The position numbers and the translations under genes were made by a program. Shown here in pieces: positions 24,691 through 36,770 of a stretch of DNA of 64,000 nt. Numbering within the stretch: position 1 is the first letter of the stretch; the number at the start of each line of letters is the position of its first letter. Origin of the DNA: Lichenostomus cassidix (lineage: Eukaryota; Chordata; Aves; Passeriformes; Meliphagidae); NCBI GenBank assembly GCA_008360975.2, contig CM039182.1:150945858-151009857 (forward strand), given 5' to 3'. The notes under the pieces are model-generated. The model worked only from the letters and a program-made list of their open reading frames with translations, ran no database searches and had not been told where the DNA came from.

Positions 24691-25124
24691 TTTATTGTGA
24701 CAAAATAGTAACAAAGCAGAAGCCAGCAGAAGGGAACCATTTTGATGTACAATGAGGGTGACCATTTGCCAAGGTCCTTTGCTTGCAAGAGGTTTGGCCA
24801 GAGATCAATGCTTTCCTGCCCCACAGAGGGAGCAGCACACCAGAGGTGCCCAACGGTCTTTGGCTTGGCAGAAGGGGTCTGCAGTGCAGGGGAGTGGACA
24901 GAGCCAAGGGGGCAATGCAGAGCAGGGAACAGGAGAAGGAGGCAGGAGGCAGATGGGGCATGTTTGCAGGCAGCCCAGGCTGGCCCCTTGGCTGCTGCCT
25001 TGCTTGGAGCTGGAGCTGGAAGGGCTGAGCCTGTCTGAGAACCTTGGCCAAGACAGTTGTCCCCTGTGCCTGGGGTGTGTTCTGAGGAGTGGGTAGTTGG
25101 TGTCAGAAATGGTGCTGATGGCCC

Positions 25125-25466
25125 TTAGAAGTTGTAGTAGCCAAATCCACGGCCATAGCAGTCCAGGCCTCCCAGCCCATAGCCAAATCCACGGCCATAG
25201 CCAAAGCCGCCATAGCCAAATCCACCAAATCCACTGGAGATGGGCTGTCCCTGGGCACTGAGTTCACTCCCAACAGCAGCCCCAGAGGTGGATCCAACTG
25301 CAGTGCTCTGGGGAAAGGAGGTCATGATGGGTCCTGGCAGGGTGACCAGCACAGGAGAAGGGTTGATGATGACACTGGAGTCCTGGCACTGTCGTACACA
25401 GGGCTCGTTGCAGCTGTTGGCCAGCGGGGTCGGTCCGCAGGGACGGCAGAGGTCGTAGGAGGCCAT
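25125..25466 (-). CDS. Corneous beta-protein, gene 8
   Basis: 113 residues. Cys3 is replaced by Ser (MASYDLC), as in genes 10 and 15. It has [10 protein letters not shown] and Ser31. The tail is short ([33 protein letters not shown]). TATA is at 25739-25746, the intron is 25487-25677, and AATAAA is at 24691-24696. It is convergent with gene 7 and head-to-head with gene 9 through a spacer carrying a retroviral insertion and an assembly gap. It has a P1-type block (25895-25995). Confidence 0.92.
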   Translation of the reverse strand: MASYDLCRPCGPTPLANSCNEPCVRQCQDSSVIINPSPVLVTLPGPIMTSFPQSTAVGSTSGAAVGSELSAQGQPISSGFGGFGYGGFGYGRGFGYGLGGLDCYGRGFGYYNF

Positions 25467-26777
25467 GGGTGTGGTGTGGAGGGTCCCTGGAAGAGAGGGG
25501 AGTGAGGCAGGTCATTGTGGTGGGGTTGCAAGGGGTGGTGATGGGGGAAGGCGAGGGGGTGTGGAGGTTGTTGTGGGTCTGTGGGTAGGCATGAGGGCTG
25601 CTGAGGCTGAGGCTGGGAGTGCAGGAGGAGAGGCGCCAGGGGTGCAGGAGCAGGAGGTTCAGGGTCTTGAGACTCACCTGGTTGTTGTCAGGAGATGGTG
25701 TGAGAAGAAGTGTGTGAGGGAGAGAGGCGCTGGACTGGCTTTTATGCTGGTCCTGCAGGGGTGGGACAGCCTTGTCCCATGGCCTTGGGGCAATTTGGAG
25801 GCAACAGATCCCTTCTGGCCCAGCCTGGTGAATCATGAGCTGTGGAATGTTTGACTTCATGCAATTCTGCCATGTCATGTCCTGCCCTTCAATCCATGTC
25901 CATCTGACTTTGGCAGCAATTTTGAAGTGAGAGCTGGTCTTTGGAAGGATTTGATTGTTTCAATGCGTGTCATGGAGAGCTGAATAAACACCCAAAGCCC
26001 TAGAGAGGTGCAATGTCATCCATCAACTTATTTTGAGGCGCTTGTGTGCAGTGGTTTGTGGAGGTCTTCTGAAGAGTGGGCACCTCTTCTGTACCACTGG
26101 ATGTCCATCAGCCATTTTGGTGCTCCCAGGAATGCTGAGGGACATGCTGATATTGTTGGGAGATCAGTCCACAATACCTTGGAAATGTAATAGTGCTTAG
26201 TAGCATTCCTATAGATGAAAAATGGCTCATGGCATTTTGTCTTGAATGGGATCAGAAGAGAGGATCTGGAAATGTAGAGACTGGACTGGCTGAACTTGTT
26301 CTGGCATCATGGTCCATCTGGATTATTTTGCATATTTACACGACATCATACTCTGTCATTTGAAGCGTATTCCTTGACCTCATTAAGAAAATCATTAAAC
26401 TAAGAACCAACCTGGTTTGATCTCTTTTTTCCCTGCCTAGCCTGTGATGTCAATTCATTTATTCCTCATTCAAGCTGTAAAGTTTCATGTCTTATATCCT
26501 TCTAGTCTTAATAATCTGTTCCTGTTAGCAAAATATAATTAATACTAATGGATGGTCAACATAGTTTTCTTCCCTTCTCTGTCGTGGTGCGAGCGTTTCT
26601 TTGATGAATTGTGTAACTCCATGTCTTTCTTTTGAGGCTATGTCCTTCTGTCCTTGGCAGCAGATTTCGAGTGTATTAGAGGCTAAAGGCAGATGTTGAT
26701 GGTGTGTGTCATGGTGGGATGAAGATGTGGCCAAAGCTTTAGGGAGATAGGTTGCCTTCAGTGAGGTCACCCCAAGG

Positions 26778-27277
26778 NNNNNNNNNNNNNNNNNNNNNNN
26801 NNNNNNNNNNNNNNNNNNNNNNNNNNNNNNNNNNNNNNNNNNNNNNNNNNNNNNNNNNNNNNNNNNNNNNNNNNNNNNNNNNNNNNNNNNNNNNNNNNNN
26901 NNNNNNNNNNNNNNNNNNNNNNNNNNNNNNNNNNNNNNNNNNNNNNNNNNNNNNNNNNNNNNNNNNNNNNNNNNNNNNNNNNNNNNNNNNNNNNNNNNNN
27001 NNNNNNNNNNNNNNNNNNNNNNNNNNNNNNNNNNNNNNNNNNNNNNNNNNNNNNNNNNNNNNNNNNNNNNNNNNNNNNNNNNNNNNNNNNNNNNNNNNNN
27101 NNNNNNNNNNNNNNNNNNNNNNNNNNNNNNNNNNNNNNNNNNNNNNNNNNNNNNNNNNNNNNNNNNNNNNNNNNNNNNNNNNNNNNNNNNNNNNNNNNNN
27201 NNNNNNNNNNNNNNNNNNNNNNNNNNNNNNNNNNNNNNNNNNNNNNNNNNNNNNNNNNNNNNNNNNNNNNNNNNNNN
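26778..27277. other. Assembly gap, 500 N
   Basis: Exactly 500 unknown bases, so a placeholder length rather than a measured one. It removes the rest of a provirus whose leader, LTR and gag start lie to the right. Open frames that appear to cross it are artefacts. Confidence 0.99.
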
Positions 27278-27959
27278 TCGGCGGGAAAGCCGAAGCAGCA
27301 GCGGGAACGGGAGGATTATAGGGAGAAGGGATGGGGGATGGGAAAGCCACGCGGCAGGCGCCATCCTGGTGCCAGCCGCCGCTCCTTTGTGGCTCTCCGG
27401 GGAGACAAAAGGAAACACGGCGGGGATTGCGGGGGACTACCAGGGACGAATCAACCCGGGAAGAGGGGTTAGGAGAGACAGAACCGGGGGTGCCCGAGAG
27501 GGTCGCGCGTTCTCCCTCCCAGGCAGGGGACGAAGTGACCACGGGGGCGCCGGAGACTAGATGAGAACTCCGCGTCCGCGGACGTTCTGAGCCGCCGCGG
27601 TCGCCTCGAGAAGGACAGGGGCTGGGGTTAGTTGAGGAACGGGCAGACGGGGAAGGGTTAGCAGGGACTCCCGCGCTCCGAAGGGAGGGACGGAAAGCGT
27701 GGAAAATCTGTGTTAAAATCCCGAAAAACTGGTCCACTCGCTTGTCCCCACGGGACAGAAGCTGGTTCATGCGCGAGCGGACCCCACGCCAAAAATCGAT
27801 GGAGTTAGCATCTTGGGGAGAAACATCGGGAAATTCGGCAAAAATAAATTTAACAAAGCGTTTTAGGAGCGGGGAGGGAAAAGAAAATTTCGCTACTCGG
27901 AGGGAGGTTTTAACGGAAACATAAAATTCTCGTTGCTTTTTGGTTAGGTTAACTCCCAT
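27278..27959 (-). CDS. Gag N-terminal fragment of the GC-rich ERV
   Basis: An open frame of 227 codons from ATG 27959 runs without a stop to the gap edge. It starts Met-Gly-Val, so a Gly2 myristoylation site is present, as in many retroviral matrix proteins. The first 90 or so residues are basic and helical in character with a central FWRGVRSRMNQLL-like stretch. The rest is Pro/Ser/Arg-rich, as in the spacer between matrix and capsid. This fits a class II-type matrix, but no catalytic motif is available to place it. The longer frame reported upstream begins at a GTG and is not the start. Confidence 0.6.
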
Positions 27960-28231
27960 CTTTTCCACCCGAGATAGAGGTTAGCCGAACCAAACTCTCA
28001 CCCGACCGATCCGAACGAAAAATTAAATGAAAAGAGGGTAAGCTAGGGGACCCCTTCCCCTACCAACTCACCCGAACACAAAGCGGCGCGGTCGGTTCAC
28101 GGGGCTCACGGGGCTGGCAGTGCCGGCGAGGAGCACCTCTCGATGTAGTCCAGGGAGGGTGCTGCAACTCGCCGGGTGGCGGAACAACAGATCTCCACTC
28201 TTCCCTTCCAAGGAGCGAAGGCAGGTTCGGA

Positions 28232-28251
28232 GGGTCACGTTAGCGGCGCCA
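28232..28251 (-). promoter_or_regulatory. Primer-binding site of the GC-rich ERV
   Basis: On the plus strand the sequence ends GCGGCGCCA, the reverse complement of a TGGCGCC-type primer site, two bases from the LTR edge. The matching tRNA could not be identified by eye. Confidence 0.5.
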
Positions 28252-28253
28252 CT

Positions 28254-29046
28254 TGAAGTTGTAAGGGTCGGCGGGGTCCGACCGCCTGGCCCCCAACGAG
28301 CTCGGGGCTTCAGAGGGAGGCCTCGGGGCCTCACCTGGCCCAAGCTCTCAGCCCTCCCGGCTGTTCAGCTCTGTCAGGCGGCTGCGGTCAGCCTCGGTAT
28401 TCCCCAGGAGTCGCTCCCTTGGGCGGCAGGGACACGCGGCGGAGCGGGTGCCTCCCGGGCAGGAACGCCGTGGAGTCGCTGGTCGCTTCCGTGATAAAGA
28501 GAGTGCTACGAGTTGAGAGTCAGCAGTGTGCAGTTTATTCAGGAGAGCGGCGCGGGGGAAGGCACACTGGGGGCTCTCGGGTGGGGGCGTGGTCCACGCA
28601 GCTGCCGGGCGCAGAACCCGGCGGGGCTGGGGTCGCGGCCACACCACGCCGAGAGAACAACGGGCGGGGGTTTTTAGGGGGAAATACGGGGTTTCCCGGG
28701 GAGGAACAACAGGGGCGGAGCCAACGGGGCTCCGGGACAACATGAGGGACAAGCGGGGGAGCAAATGAAATATAACTAGGGAGGGGATTACAAGCAACTC
28801 ATGGGGAAAGCCCGGCAGCAGAACATTCTAGTGAGGGCAAGCAGCGGGGGCGGTGCTAGGGGCGGGGAAGCGAACTTTAAACCAATAAGCTTAGGAAAAA
28901 CTTTCCAGGGGAGGGAGAGAGCGGTTTACGGCCTGGCCTCCTCCGAGTCCCAGGCGATGGCATCCTCGGCAGCGTCCCCGTGGATTACGCCGACCGCCGG
29001 CCTCGGGGACTCGGGATCTGCAGCATCGGGCCGCCGCCTGCCCACA
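28254..29046 (-). repeat. LTR of the GC-rich ERV
   Basis: 793 bp. Minus-strand ends are TGTGGGC and ACTTCA, i.e. TG...CA. A TATA-like CTAAAAA (plus about 28669-28676) is followed about 130 bases on by AATAAA (plus 28534-28539). The primer-binding site begins two bases beyond the U5 end. The right flank after 29046 reads ACCCCATGGCACTG, close to the uninserted site seen in other spacers. Confidence 0.65.
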
Positions 29047-30268
29047 ACCCCATGGCACTGAGCCTGTTCACAGTTTTAAAGTGCATTGTGAAGAGGGTCC
29101 CAAACCATCACAGCACTGTCAGGCTGGTCTGGTTTTACAGGGGCACTGCTTTTGAGGGGCTGCCCTTTCCGCGATGTTCTATCCCTCTCCACCATGTTGC
29201 CACTTTTCAAAGCCTGTCTATATTTCTAGCCTTTCCCGTTGGAGATGGGAAAACAATCCCTGTGATTTACAGACATCTCCCATGCTCCCCAAAGTCCTAT
29301 ATTGATTCATCCATAGTGCTCATCTTGGCTGGGCCCAGTAAGGTCACACTGTGGGGTCCCAGTGCTGGACTGTGACTGACACATGGAAGGGAAAAATCAT
29401 GAAGGATAAGGAGGACAAGACACATGACGAGCACAATTCCCCATCCGTTGAATAATTCACCCTTCAAAGCCATGTGTCTGCTCTTTAGAAAAGTTTAGGG
29501 AATGGACTGTCCTGGTCCCCACCACGGGTGGGGCTTAACAATGGAACAATGACATTGACATGGTTGACCAAGAGCCATGCAGGGTGACCATGAAACTGAC
29601 AGAATTGGAGTATGTATAATGTGAGCAGAAGCTGAGAGAGCTGGGAGTTCTTTCAGGAGGGTGGAAAGAATGCCTATGGAACTTGTCAATATGCCATGGC
29701 ATGATCTAAGTGACAGCACTACACTTCAACCAAAGCTTTGGTTGAATATTCTACACGTCCTGACATGCGCCATCAACAAGATAATGATCACTAATCCTTG
29801 CCATTAGAGGTACCGCCAACATCAGAAGGACACAGTCTCAAGGTCAGGACATGGAATTGCAGAATTGCATGATTGAAAACACTCCCCAGCTCATGACTCA
29901 CCAGGCTGGGCCACCCAAGAGCTGTTGCCTCCAAAATGCCCCAAGGCCATGGGACAAGGCTGTCCCACCCCTCCAGAACCAGCATAAAAGCCAGCCCAGC
30001 ACCTTTGTTCCTCACACACTTCTCACACCTTCTCCTCCTGCTCCTGACAACAACCAGGTGAGTCTCAAGCCCCTCACCCTCCTGCTCCTGCACCCCTGGC
30101 GCCTCTCCTCCTGCACTCCCAGCCTCAGCCTCAGCAGCCCTCATGCCTCCCCACAGACCCACAACAACCTCCACACTCCCTCACCCTCCTGCATCACTGC
30201 CCCTCCCAGCCCAACCACCCTGCCCTGCCTAACCCCCCTCTCTTCCAGGAACCCTCCACACCACACCC

Positions 30269-30748
30269 ATGGCCTGCTACGACCTCTGCCGTCCCTGTGG
30301 ACCCACCCCGCTGGCCAACAGCTGCAACGAGCCCTGTGCACTGCAATGCCAGGAGTCCCGTGTCATCATCAACCCTTCTCCTGTGCTGGTCACCCTGCCA
30401 GGACCCATCATGACCTCCTTCCCCCAGAGCACTGCAGTTGGATCCACCTCTGGGGCTGCTGTGGGCACTGAACTCAGTGTGCAGGGACAGCCCATCTCTG
30501 GTGGATTTGGTGGCTTTGGCTATGGCCTTGGCTATGGCCGTGGATTTGGCTATGATCTTGACTTTGGCTACGGCAGTGGATTTGGCTATGGGCTGGGTTA
30601 TGGCCGCAGATTTGGCAATGGGCTGGGCTATGGCCATGGATTTGGCTATGGCCTTGGCTATGGCCGTGGATTTGGTTATGGGCTGGGCTATGGCTATGGC
30701 CTGGGAGGCCTGGGCTGCTACGGCAGAAGGGGCTACTACACTTACTAA
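30269..30748 (+). CDS. Corneous beta-protein, gene 9 (long Gly/Tyr tail)
   Basis: 159 residues, counterpart of genes 5 and 7 in the third module. It has [10 protein letters not shown], where Glu29 replaces the usual Asp. Five tail repeats include the [16 protein letters not shown] and GYGHGF variants; it ends [12 protein letters not shown] is at 29983-29990, the intron is 30058-30248, and AATAAA is at 30897-30902. The first exon is 6 bases shorter than in genes 5 and 7 because of a small deletion in the CTCCTCA repeat. It has a P2-type block. It is convergent with gene 10. Confidence 0.93.
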   Translation: MACYDLCRPCGPTPLANSCNEPCALQCQESRVIINPSPVLVTLPGPIMTSFPQSTAVGSTSGAAVGTELSVQGQPISGGFGGFGYGLGYGRGFGYDLDFGYGSGFGYGLGYGRRFGNGLGYGHGFGYGLGYGRGFGYGLGYGYGLGGLGCYGRRGYYTY

Positions 30749-30902
30749 GGGATCCTTGTACCACCCTTGACACCACCAGCTCGGCCCTCTGGCAACAGCT
30801 CCTGCAAGAAAAGCCCACCAGCTGATGGTTGCCCTGCTTGCTCCTCACACTGGATCTCTTCCAATTCTTTCTTCTTAATTTTTATTCTTTTGCCTGAATA
30901 AA

Positions 30903-33439
30903 GTTTTCCTGCATCAAAGCCTGAGATGCTTCCTCTTCTTTTTGGATTCAAATGGTCTCACATACTCTCCAAGCACAGTGCCATACAAGCCCTTACAGTG
31001 GATGGAAAAGAGGCACAACACCTCTCGTAGCTGATATATCACCATTGTTAACAACCAAGACAGGTACAGGAAGCAGGGGAGGAGGGCACACCTTCCACAG
31101 CATGGCACAAGTCCAGGACCTACTGCCTCAAAAGGCTTGACACATTAATGTTCTCCTGTGTATGGCTCTGGCAAAGTCTCTCCATGCCAGCACACATTTG
31201 AGAAAATCTCTTCCAAAAAGGACTCTTGAACCCACCCAGCAATTAGGAGGAATGACACCAACCACTTGGGCATGATTTCTGGAGTGGAATGGCTTCAACT
31301 TCTCTGCTCAAGCAAGAGCAGCATTTCCAGGACCATGGCCAGCTCAGTTTTCAATCTCCCATAGCAGACACTCCACCAGCTTTTCCACTCTGCGACTATA
31401 CTCATATTGAGAAATTCTTCCTTTCTTGGCACATGGAATTTCATCTCTTTCCTCTTGTAGCCTTCCCCCTTTTCTTTCATGTGTGTGCACTGCTGAGAAC
31501 AACCAAATTCCCTTGACTTCATTCCCTGCCATCAGCAATTTGAGCACACTTAGGACACAGCCCTATCCATCCTTCTCTCCTGGCAGTACCACCTTTCTCA
31601 ACCTCTCTCCTAGGAAAGGTTCTCCAGTCCTTGCAGTGTCTTGCTTTCCTTGAGCTGCTTGTGTTTCACTAAGCCCTTGTGCATCTTTCCCTGGGCAGCC
31701 TAGAACCGCTCAAACCTCTCCACAAGAGACCCCACCAGTGCTTGAAAGAGAGGAAAGGTGACCTCTCCTGACTTCATGCCAAGAATTGTCTGGAATCTAT
31801 GTAGAGGAGTAGTGATGCTTTTTCAAGAAAGAAAAGGATTGGATTTTTGTTCTCTACCAGCACCACAGGGTCATGCCCAACAAAGCTGCTTTCAGGCCTC
31901 TCAGCCCCCAGCATGACCAGAGGCCCCACTGGCATTGTTTCCCAGATGAAGAACGACACATTCACATTTCTGGAACTTTAGGAGATTCCTCAGTCTCCAG
32001 CTCCCTCTGAGTGGTTGCACAGCCACCCAGTGCCTCAGTCACTGCATCATTGGCAATCTCACTGAGGGGGAAACAGTCCTACTGCCCTCATAATTGTTCA
32101 GAAAGATGAACAGTGTTGCTCCTGTGGTTTCAACTCCTTACCAGGGAGTGGGAAGGAGCCTAAAAGGCTTCACAAAATGGACAAGTTCAACAACATCCAC
32201 AGTTCTCTCCTCATGCCCAGGCTGAGTCACTGGGACAGAGCAGACATTGAGCTCAGCCAAGCACTATTTCCTCCAGGGAAATCCTCCAAGAGAAGTGGCC
32301 TCAGTCCTGTGCACTTCCCACAATTCAAGACCCCAAAGGCCTTGGCTCACCCCTCCCATGCTGCCACTCCCATTTGACCTCTCCTTCCTCTCACAGGTGA
32401 CACCAACACCCATGGATTGGTAAAAAAGGACTATGAAAACTATCACTAAAGGATCATATCGGTGAAACAATTATTGTTGCGGTTTAGAGGATGTTGCAGC
32501 AGACTTTACCCTAGAGGTTCTCTACCCAGCCCAGTTCAGCGCCTCAGTGCTCCAAACCCTCTGTCCCAGGCCTGGACACTGTGCTCTCACCAGCCAGGGA
32601 GCCATAAGGCTAGCTCTGGTTCGTCTGCTTCCACAACCGGCAGTGATAAAGGAGGCGAGGAGGGTGTATGCGTTATGTCCTTGGAAGATGTTTATTCGCA
32701 TGGTGCAGCAGAGGTCAACGACCTCCCCGAGGCAGAGATGCCTCGAGGGCGAAGGCCTCACATGCTCAGCACATGTGGAGCATAGACACGCGTGGAGCAT
32801 AGACAGCAAGATGGCGGAGGGTAAGGGGTTTTATAGGGAAACAGAGCGGGGCAGGGACAGCACACAGGCCCAGTGACCTCTGGGTACAGGGGAGGTACAT
32901 GGGTGGAGTTAGGAGTACAGGAACCAATAGGGGAAACCCGAGGGAGTGGCCAGGGCCACGTGGGGTTAGGGTATAGGAACCAATAGGGAAAACTGGGGGC
33001 GTGGCTAGGACTATGTGGAGTAGGGAAGGCAGGACAATAGGTGACAAGTACAGTCGTTAAGAAAGGGGTGTGGGGAACTTGCAGCTATCACAATAAATTA
33101 TGTTGCAGAAGATCGAAATTTAAAATATCAAGTCTAATCACTCCTTCGGCTCCACCAAGGCCACCGGTAACTCATGTTCCCAAGAGCAACATCCGCAGGG
33201 ATATTAAATCCTTGCAGGCACGATGACTCCACCACCACCCTGTGCAGTCTGTGCCACGAATGACAGCCCTGTCCATGAAGGAGACTTCTGTGATATCCAA
33301 CCTAAACATCTCCTGAAGAAACTTGAACTCTAGATTCCTCCTCTCCTATGGTGCAGTGAAAGGAAAACTGGTTTCACACCCCCTTCATTACCACCTCCAT
33401 TCAATTAACAGACATTTGAGGTTAGGATGCATGAAAAAC
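30903..33439. other. Convergent spacer between genes 9 and 10
   Basis: Third copy of the module spacer, again with the solo LTR (32475-33095). By eye it matches 16250-18788 more closely than the adjacent copies at 22741-24690 and 37555-39463 around the LTR site. No gene was seen. Confidence 0.5.
32475..33095 (-). mobile_element. Solo LTR, copy B
   Basis: 621 bp, nearly identical to 17822-18445 and with the same AATTAT target duplication (32469-32474 and 33096-33101), so both descend from one insertion followed by segmental duplication. Small differences include a 3-base deletion near the right end (about 33085) and scattered substitutions. Confidence 0.8.
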
Positions 33440-33873
33440 TTTATTGAGACAAAATAGTAACAAAGCAGAAGCCAGCAGAAGGGAACCATTTTGAGGTACA
33501 ATGAGGGTGACCATTTGCCAAGGTCCTTTGCTTGCAAGAGGTTTGGCCAGAGATCAATGCTTTCCTGCCCCACAGAGGGAGCAGCACACCAGAGATGCCC
33601 GACGGTCTCTGGCTTGGCAGAAGGGGTCTGCAGCACAGGGCAGTGGACAGAGCCAAGGGGGCAATGCAGAGCAGGGAACAGAAGAAGGAGGCAGGAGGCA
33701 GATGGGGCATGTTTGCAGGCAGCCCAGGCTGGCCCCTTGGCTGCCGCCTTGCTTGGAGGTGGAGCTGGAAGGGCTGAGCCTGTTTGAGAACCTTGGCCAG
33801 GAGAGGTGTCCCCTGTGCCTGTGGTGTGTTCTGAGGAGCAGGTGGTTGGTGTCAGAAATGGTGCTGATGGCCC

Positions 33874-34230
33874 TTAGAAGTTGTAGTAGCCAAATCCACG
33901 GCCATAGCAGTCCAGGCCTCCCAGCCCATAGCCATAGCCCAGCCCATAGCCAAATCCACGGCCGTAGCCAAAGCCATAGCCAAATCCACCAAATCCACTG
34001 GAGATGGGCTGTCCCTGCACACTGAGTTCAGTGCCCACAGCAGCTGAGGAGGTGGATCCAACAGCAGTGTTCTGGGGGAAGGTGGTCATGATGGGTCCTG
34101 GCAGGGTGACCAGCACAGGAGAAGGGTTGATGATGACACTGGAGTCCTGGCACTGTCGTACACAGGGCTCGTTGCAGCTGTTGGCCAGCGGGGTGGGTCC
34201 GCATGGACGGCAGAGGTCGTAGGAGGCCAT
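33874..34230 (-). CDS. Corneous beta-protein, gene 10
   Basis: 118 residues, closest to genes 6 and 8: MASYDLC start (Ser3), [10 protein letters not shown], Ser31, core [15 protein letters not shown], then [15 protein letters not shown], where the Ser-Ser replaces Ser-Gly of all other copies. It ends [18 protein letters not shown] is at 34512-34519, preceded by GGCAGC rather than GGCCAGC context. The intron is 34251-34441 and AATAAA is at 33440-33445. It has a P1-type block (34670-34770) and is head-to-head with gene 11. Confidence 0.93.
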   Translation of the reverse strand: MASYDLCRPCGPTPLANSCNEPCVRQCQDSSVIINPSPVLVTLPGPIMTTFPQNTAVGSTSSAAVGTELSVQGQPISSGFGGFGYGFGYGRGFGYGLGYGYGLGGLDCYGRGFGYYNF

Positions 34231-34519
34231 GGGTGTGGTTTGGAGGGTCCCTGGAAGAGAGGGGAGTGAGGCAGGTCATTGTGGTGGGGTTGCAAGGGGT
34301 GGTGATGCGGGAAGGCGAGGGGGTGTGGAGGTTGTTGTGGGGCTGTGGGGAGGCATGAGGGAAGCTGAGGCTGGGGCTGGGAGTGCTGGAAGAGAGGGGC
34401 TAGGGGTGCAGGGGCAGGAGGGTCAGGGGCTTGAGACTCACCTGGTTGTTGTCAGGAGCAGGAGGAGATGGTGTGAGAAGAAGTGTGTGAGGGAGAGAGG
34501 CACTGGGCTGCCTTTTATG

Positions 34520-36480
34520 CTGGTCCTGCAGGGGTGGGACAGCCTTCTCCCATGGCATTGGGGCAATTTGGAGGCAACAGATCTCGTCTGGACCAGCCTG
34601 GTGAGTCATGAGCTGTGGAATGTTTGACTTCATGCAATTCTGCCATGTCATGTCCTGCCCTTCAATCCATGTCCATCTGACCTTGGCAGCAATTTTGAAG
34701 TGAGAGCTGATATTTGGAAGGATTTGATTGTTTCAATGCGTGTCATGGAGAGCTGAATAAACACCCAAAGCCCTAGAGAGGTGCAATGTCATCCATCAAC
34801 TTATTTTGAGGCACTTGTGTGCAGTGGTTTGTGGAGGTCTTCTGAAGAGTGGGCACCTCTTCTGTACCACTGGATGTCCATCAGCCATTTTGGTGCTCCC
34901 AGGAATGCTGAGGGACATGCTGATATTGTTGAGAGATCAGTCCACAATACCTTGGAAATGTAATAGTGCTTAGTAGCATTCCTATAGATGAAAAATGGCT
35001 CATGGCATTTTTTCTTGAATGGGATGAGAAGAGAGGATATGGAAATGTAGGGACTGGTCTGGCTGAACTTGTTCTGGTGTAATGTTCCATCTAGATTATT
35101 TTGCATATGTACACGACATCATACTCTGTCATTTGAAGCGTATTCCTTGACCTCATTAAGAAAATCATTAAACTAAGAACGAGCCTGGTTTGATCTCTTT
35201 TTTCCCAGGCTGGCCTGTGATGTCAATTCATTTATTCCTCCTTCAAGCTGTAAAGTTTCATGTTTTATATCCTTCTAGTCTTAATAATCTGTTCCTGTTA
35301 GCAACATACAATTAATACTAATGCATGGTCAACATGGTCTTCTTCCCTCCTCTGTCGTGGTGCGATCGTTTCTTTGGTGAATTGTGTAATTCCATGTCTT
35401 TCATTTGAGGCTATGTCCTTCTGACCTTGGCAGCAGATTTCAAGTGTATTAGAGGCTAAAGGCAGATGTTGATGGTGTGTGTCATGGTGGGCTGAAGATG
35501 TGGCCAAAGCTTTAGGGAGATAGGGTGTCATCATTGAGGTCACCCGAAGGCACTGGTGTGTTCTGGTTTTTTAGTGCATTGTGAAGAGGGGTCCCAAACC
35601 ATCACAACACTGTCAGGCTGGTCTGGCTTTACAGGGGCACTGCTTTTGAGGGGCTGCCCTTTCCATGTTGTTCTCTCCCTCTCCACCATGTTGCCATTTT
35701 TCAAAGCCAGTCTATATTTCTAGCATTTCCCTTTGGAGATGGGAAAGCAATCCCTGTGATTTAGAGACGTCTCCCATGCTCCCCAAAGTCTTATGTTGGT
35801 TCACCCGTAGTGCTCGTCTCAGCTGGGTCCAGTAAGGTCACACTGTGGGGTCCCAGTGCTGGACTGTGACTGACACATGGAAGGGAAAAATCATGAAGGA
35901 TAAGGAGAACAAGACACATGAGGAGCACAGTTCCCCAGCCGTTCATTAATCCACCCTTCAAACCCATGTGTCTGCCCCTTAGAAAAATTGATAGAGTGGA
36001 CTGTCCTGGTCCCCACCACAGGTGGGGCTTAACAATGGAACAAGGACATTGACATGGTTGACCAAGAGCCGTGCAGGGTGACTATGAAACTGATGGGACT
36101 GGAGTATATTTAATGTCATCGGAAGCTGAGAGAGCTGGGAGTCCTTTCAGGAAAGAGGAATGAATGCCAGTGGGACTTGTTGTCAATATGCCATGGCATG
36201 ACATCAGTAAAAACACCTCAATTCAACCAAAGATTTGAATATTCTACATGTCCTGACACGCGCCATCAACAAGATAATGATCACTAATTCTTGCCATTAG
36301 AGGTGCTGCAAACATCAGATGGACACAGCTTCAAGGTCAGGACATAGAATTGAAGAATTGCATGAATGAAAACACTCCCCAGCTCATGACTCACCAGGCT
36401 GGGCCACCCAGGAGCTGTTGCCTGCCGCCAAAATGCCCCAAGGGCATGAGCCAAAGGCTGTCCCACCCCTCCAGAACCAG
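34520..36480. promoter_or_regulatory. Head-to-head spacer of genes 10 and 11
   Basis: P1 beside gene 10, P2 beside gene 11 (36270-36340). The central element is TTTCCC-N9-GGGAAA at 35726-35746 (inner bases differ by one from the other copies). A decayed antisense CR1 piece lies near 35930-36000. Confidence 0.55.
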
Positions 36481-36770
36481 CATAAAAAGCCAGCCCAGTG
36501 CTTCTCTCCCTCACACACTTCTCCTCACACCATCTCCTCCTGCTCCTTACAACAACCAGGTGAGTCTCAAGAACCCGAACGTCCTGCTCCTGTATCCCTG
36601 GTGCCTCTCTTCCAGCATACCAGCCCCAGCCTCAGCAGCCCTCATGCCTCCCTAGAGACTCACAACAGCTTCCACATTCCCTTGCCATCCTGCATCACCC
36701 CCCTTTCCAGCCCAACCACCATGCCCTGCCTAACCCCCCTCTCTTCCAGGGACCCTCCACACCACAACCC

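Larger units (their letters stand above)
27278..29046 (-). mobile_element. Partial GC-rich endogenous retrovirus (5' LTR, leader, gag start)
   Basis: Read on the minus strand, the order is LTR (29046 to 28254), primer-binding site (28251 to about 28232, starts TGGCGCC), a leader of about 270 bases, and an open gag frame from ATG 27959 into the gap. Base composition is far more G+C-rich than the surroundings. Pol, env and the 3' LTR would lie in the gap or be missing. Confidence 0.75.
25747..29982. promoter_or_regulatory. Head-to-head spacer of genes 8 and 9, interrupted
   Basis: P1 block beside gene 8 and P2 block beside gene 9 (29775-29855), with the TTTCCC-N9-GGGAAA element at 29232-29252. 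Unlike the other copies, the spacer is split at about 26777/29047 by a 500-base run of N and a GC-rich endogenous retrovirus. The right side resumes with the normal spacer at about 29050. Confidence 0.55.

Noticed and set aside
26525..27418. Open frames running across the gap
   Set aside because: Runs of N contain no stops, so these frames are artefacts.
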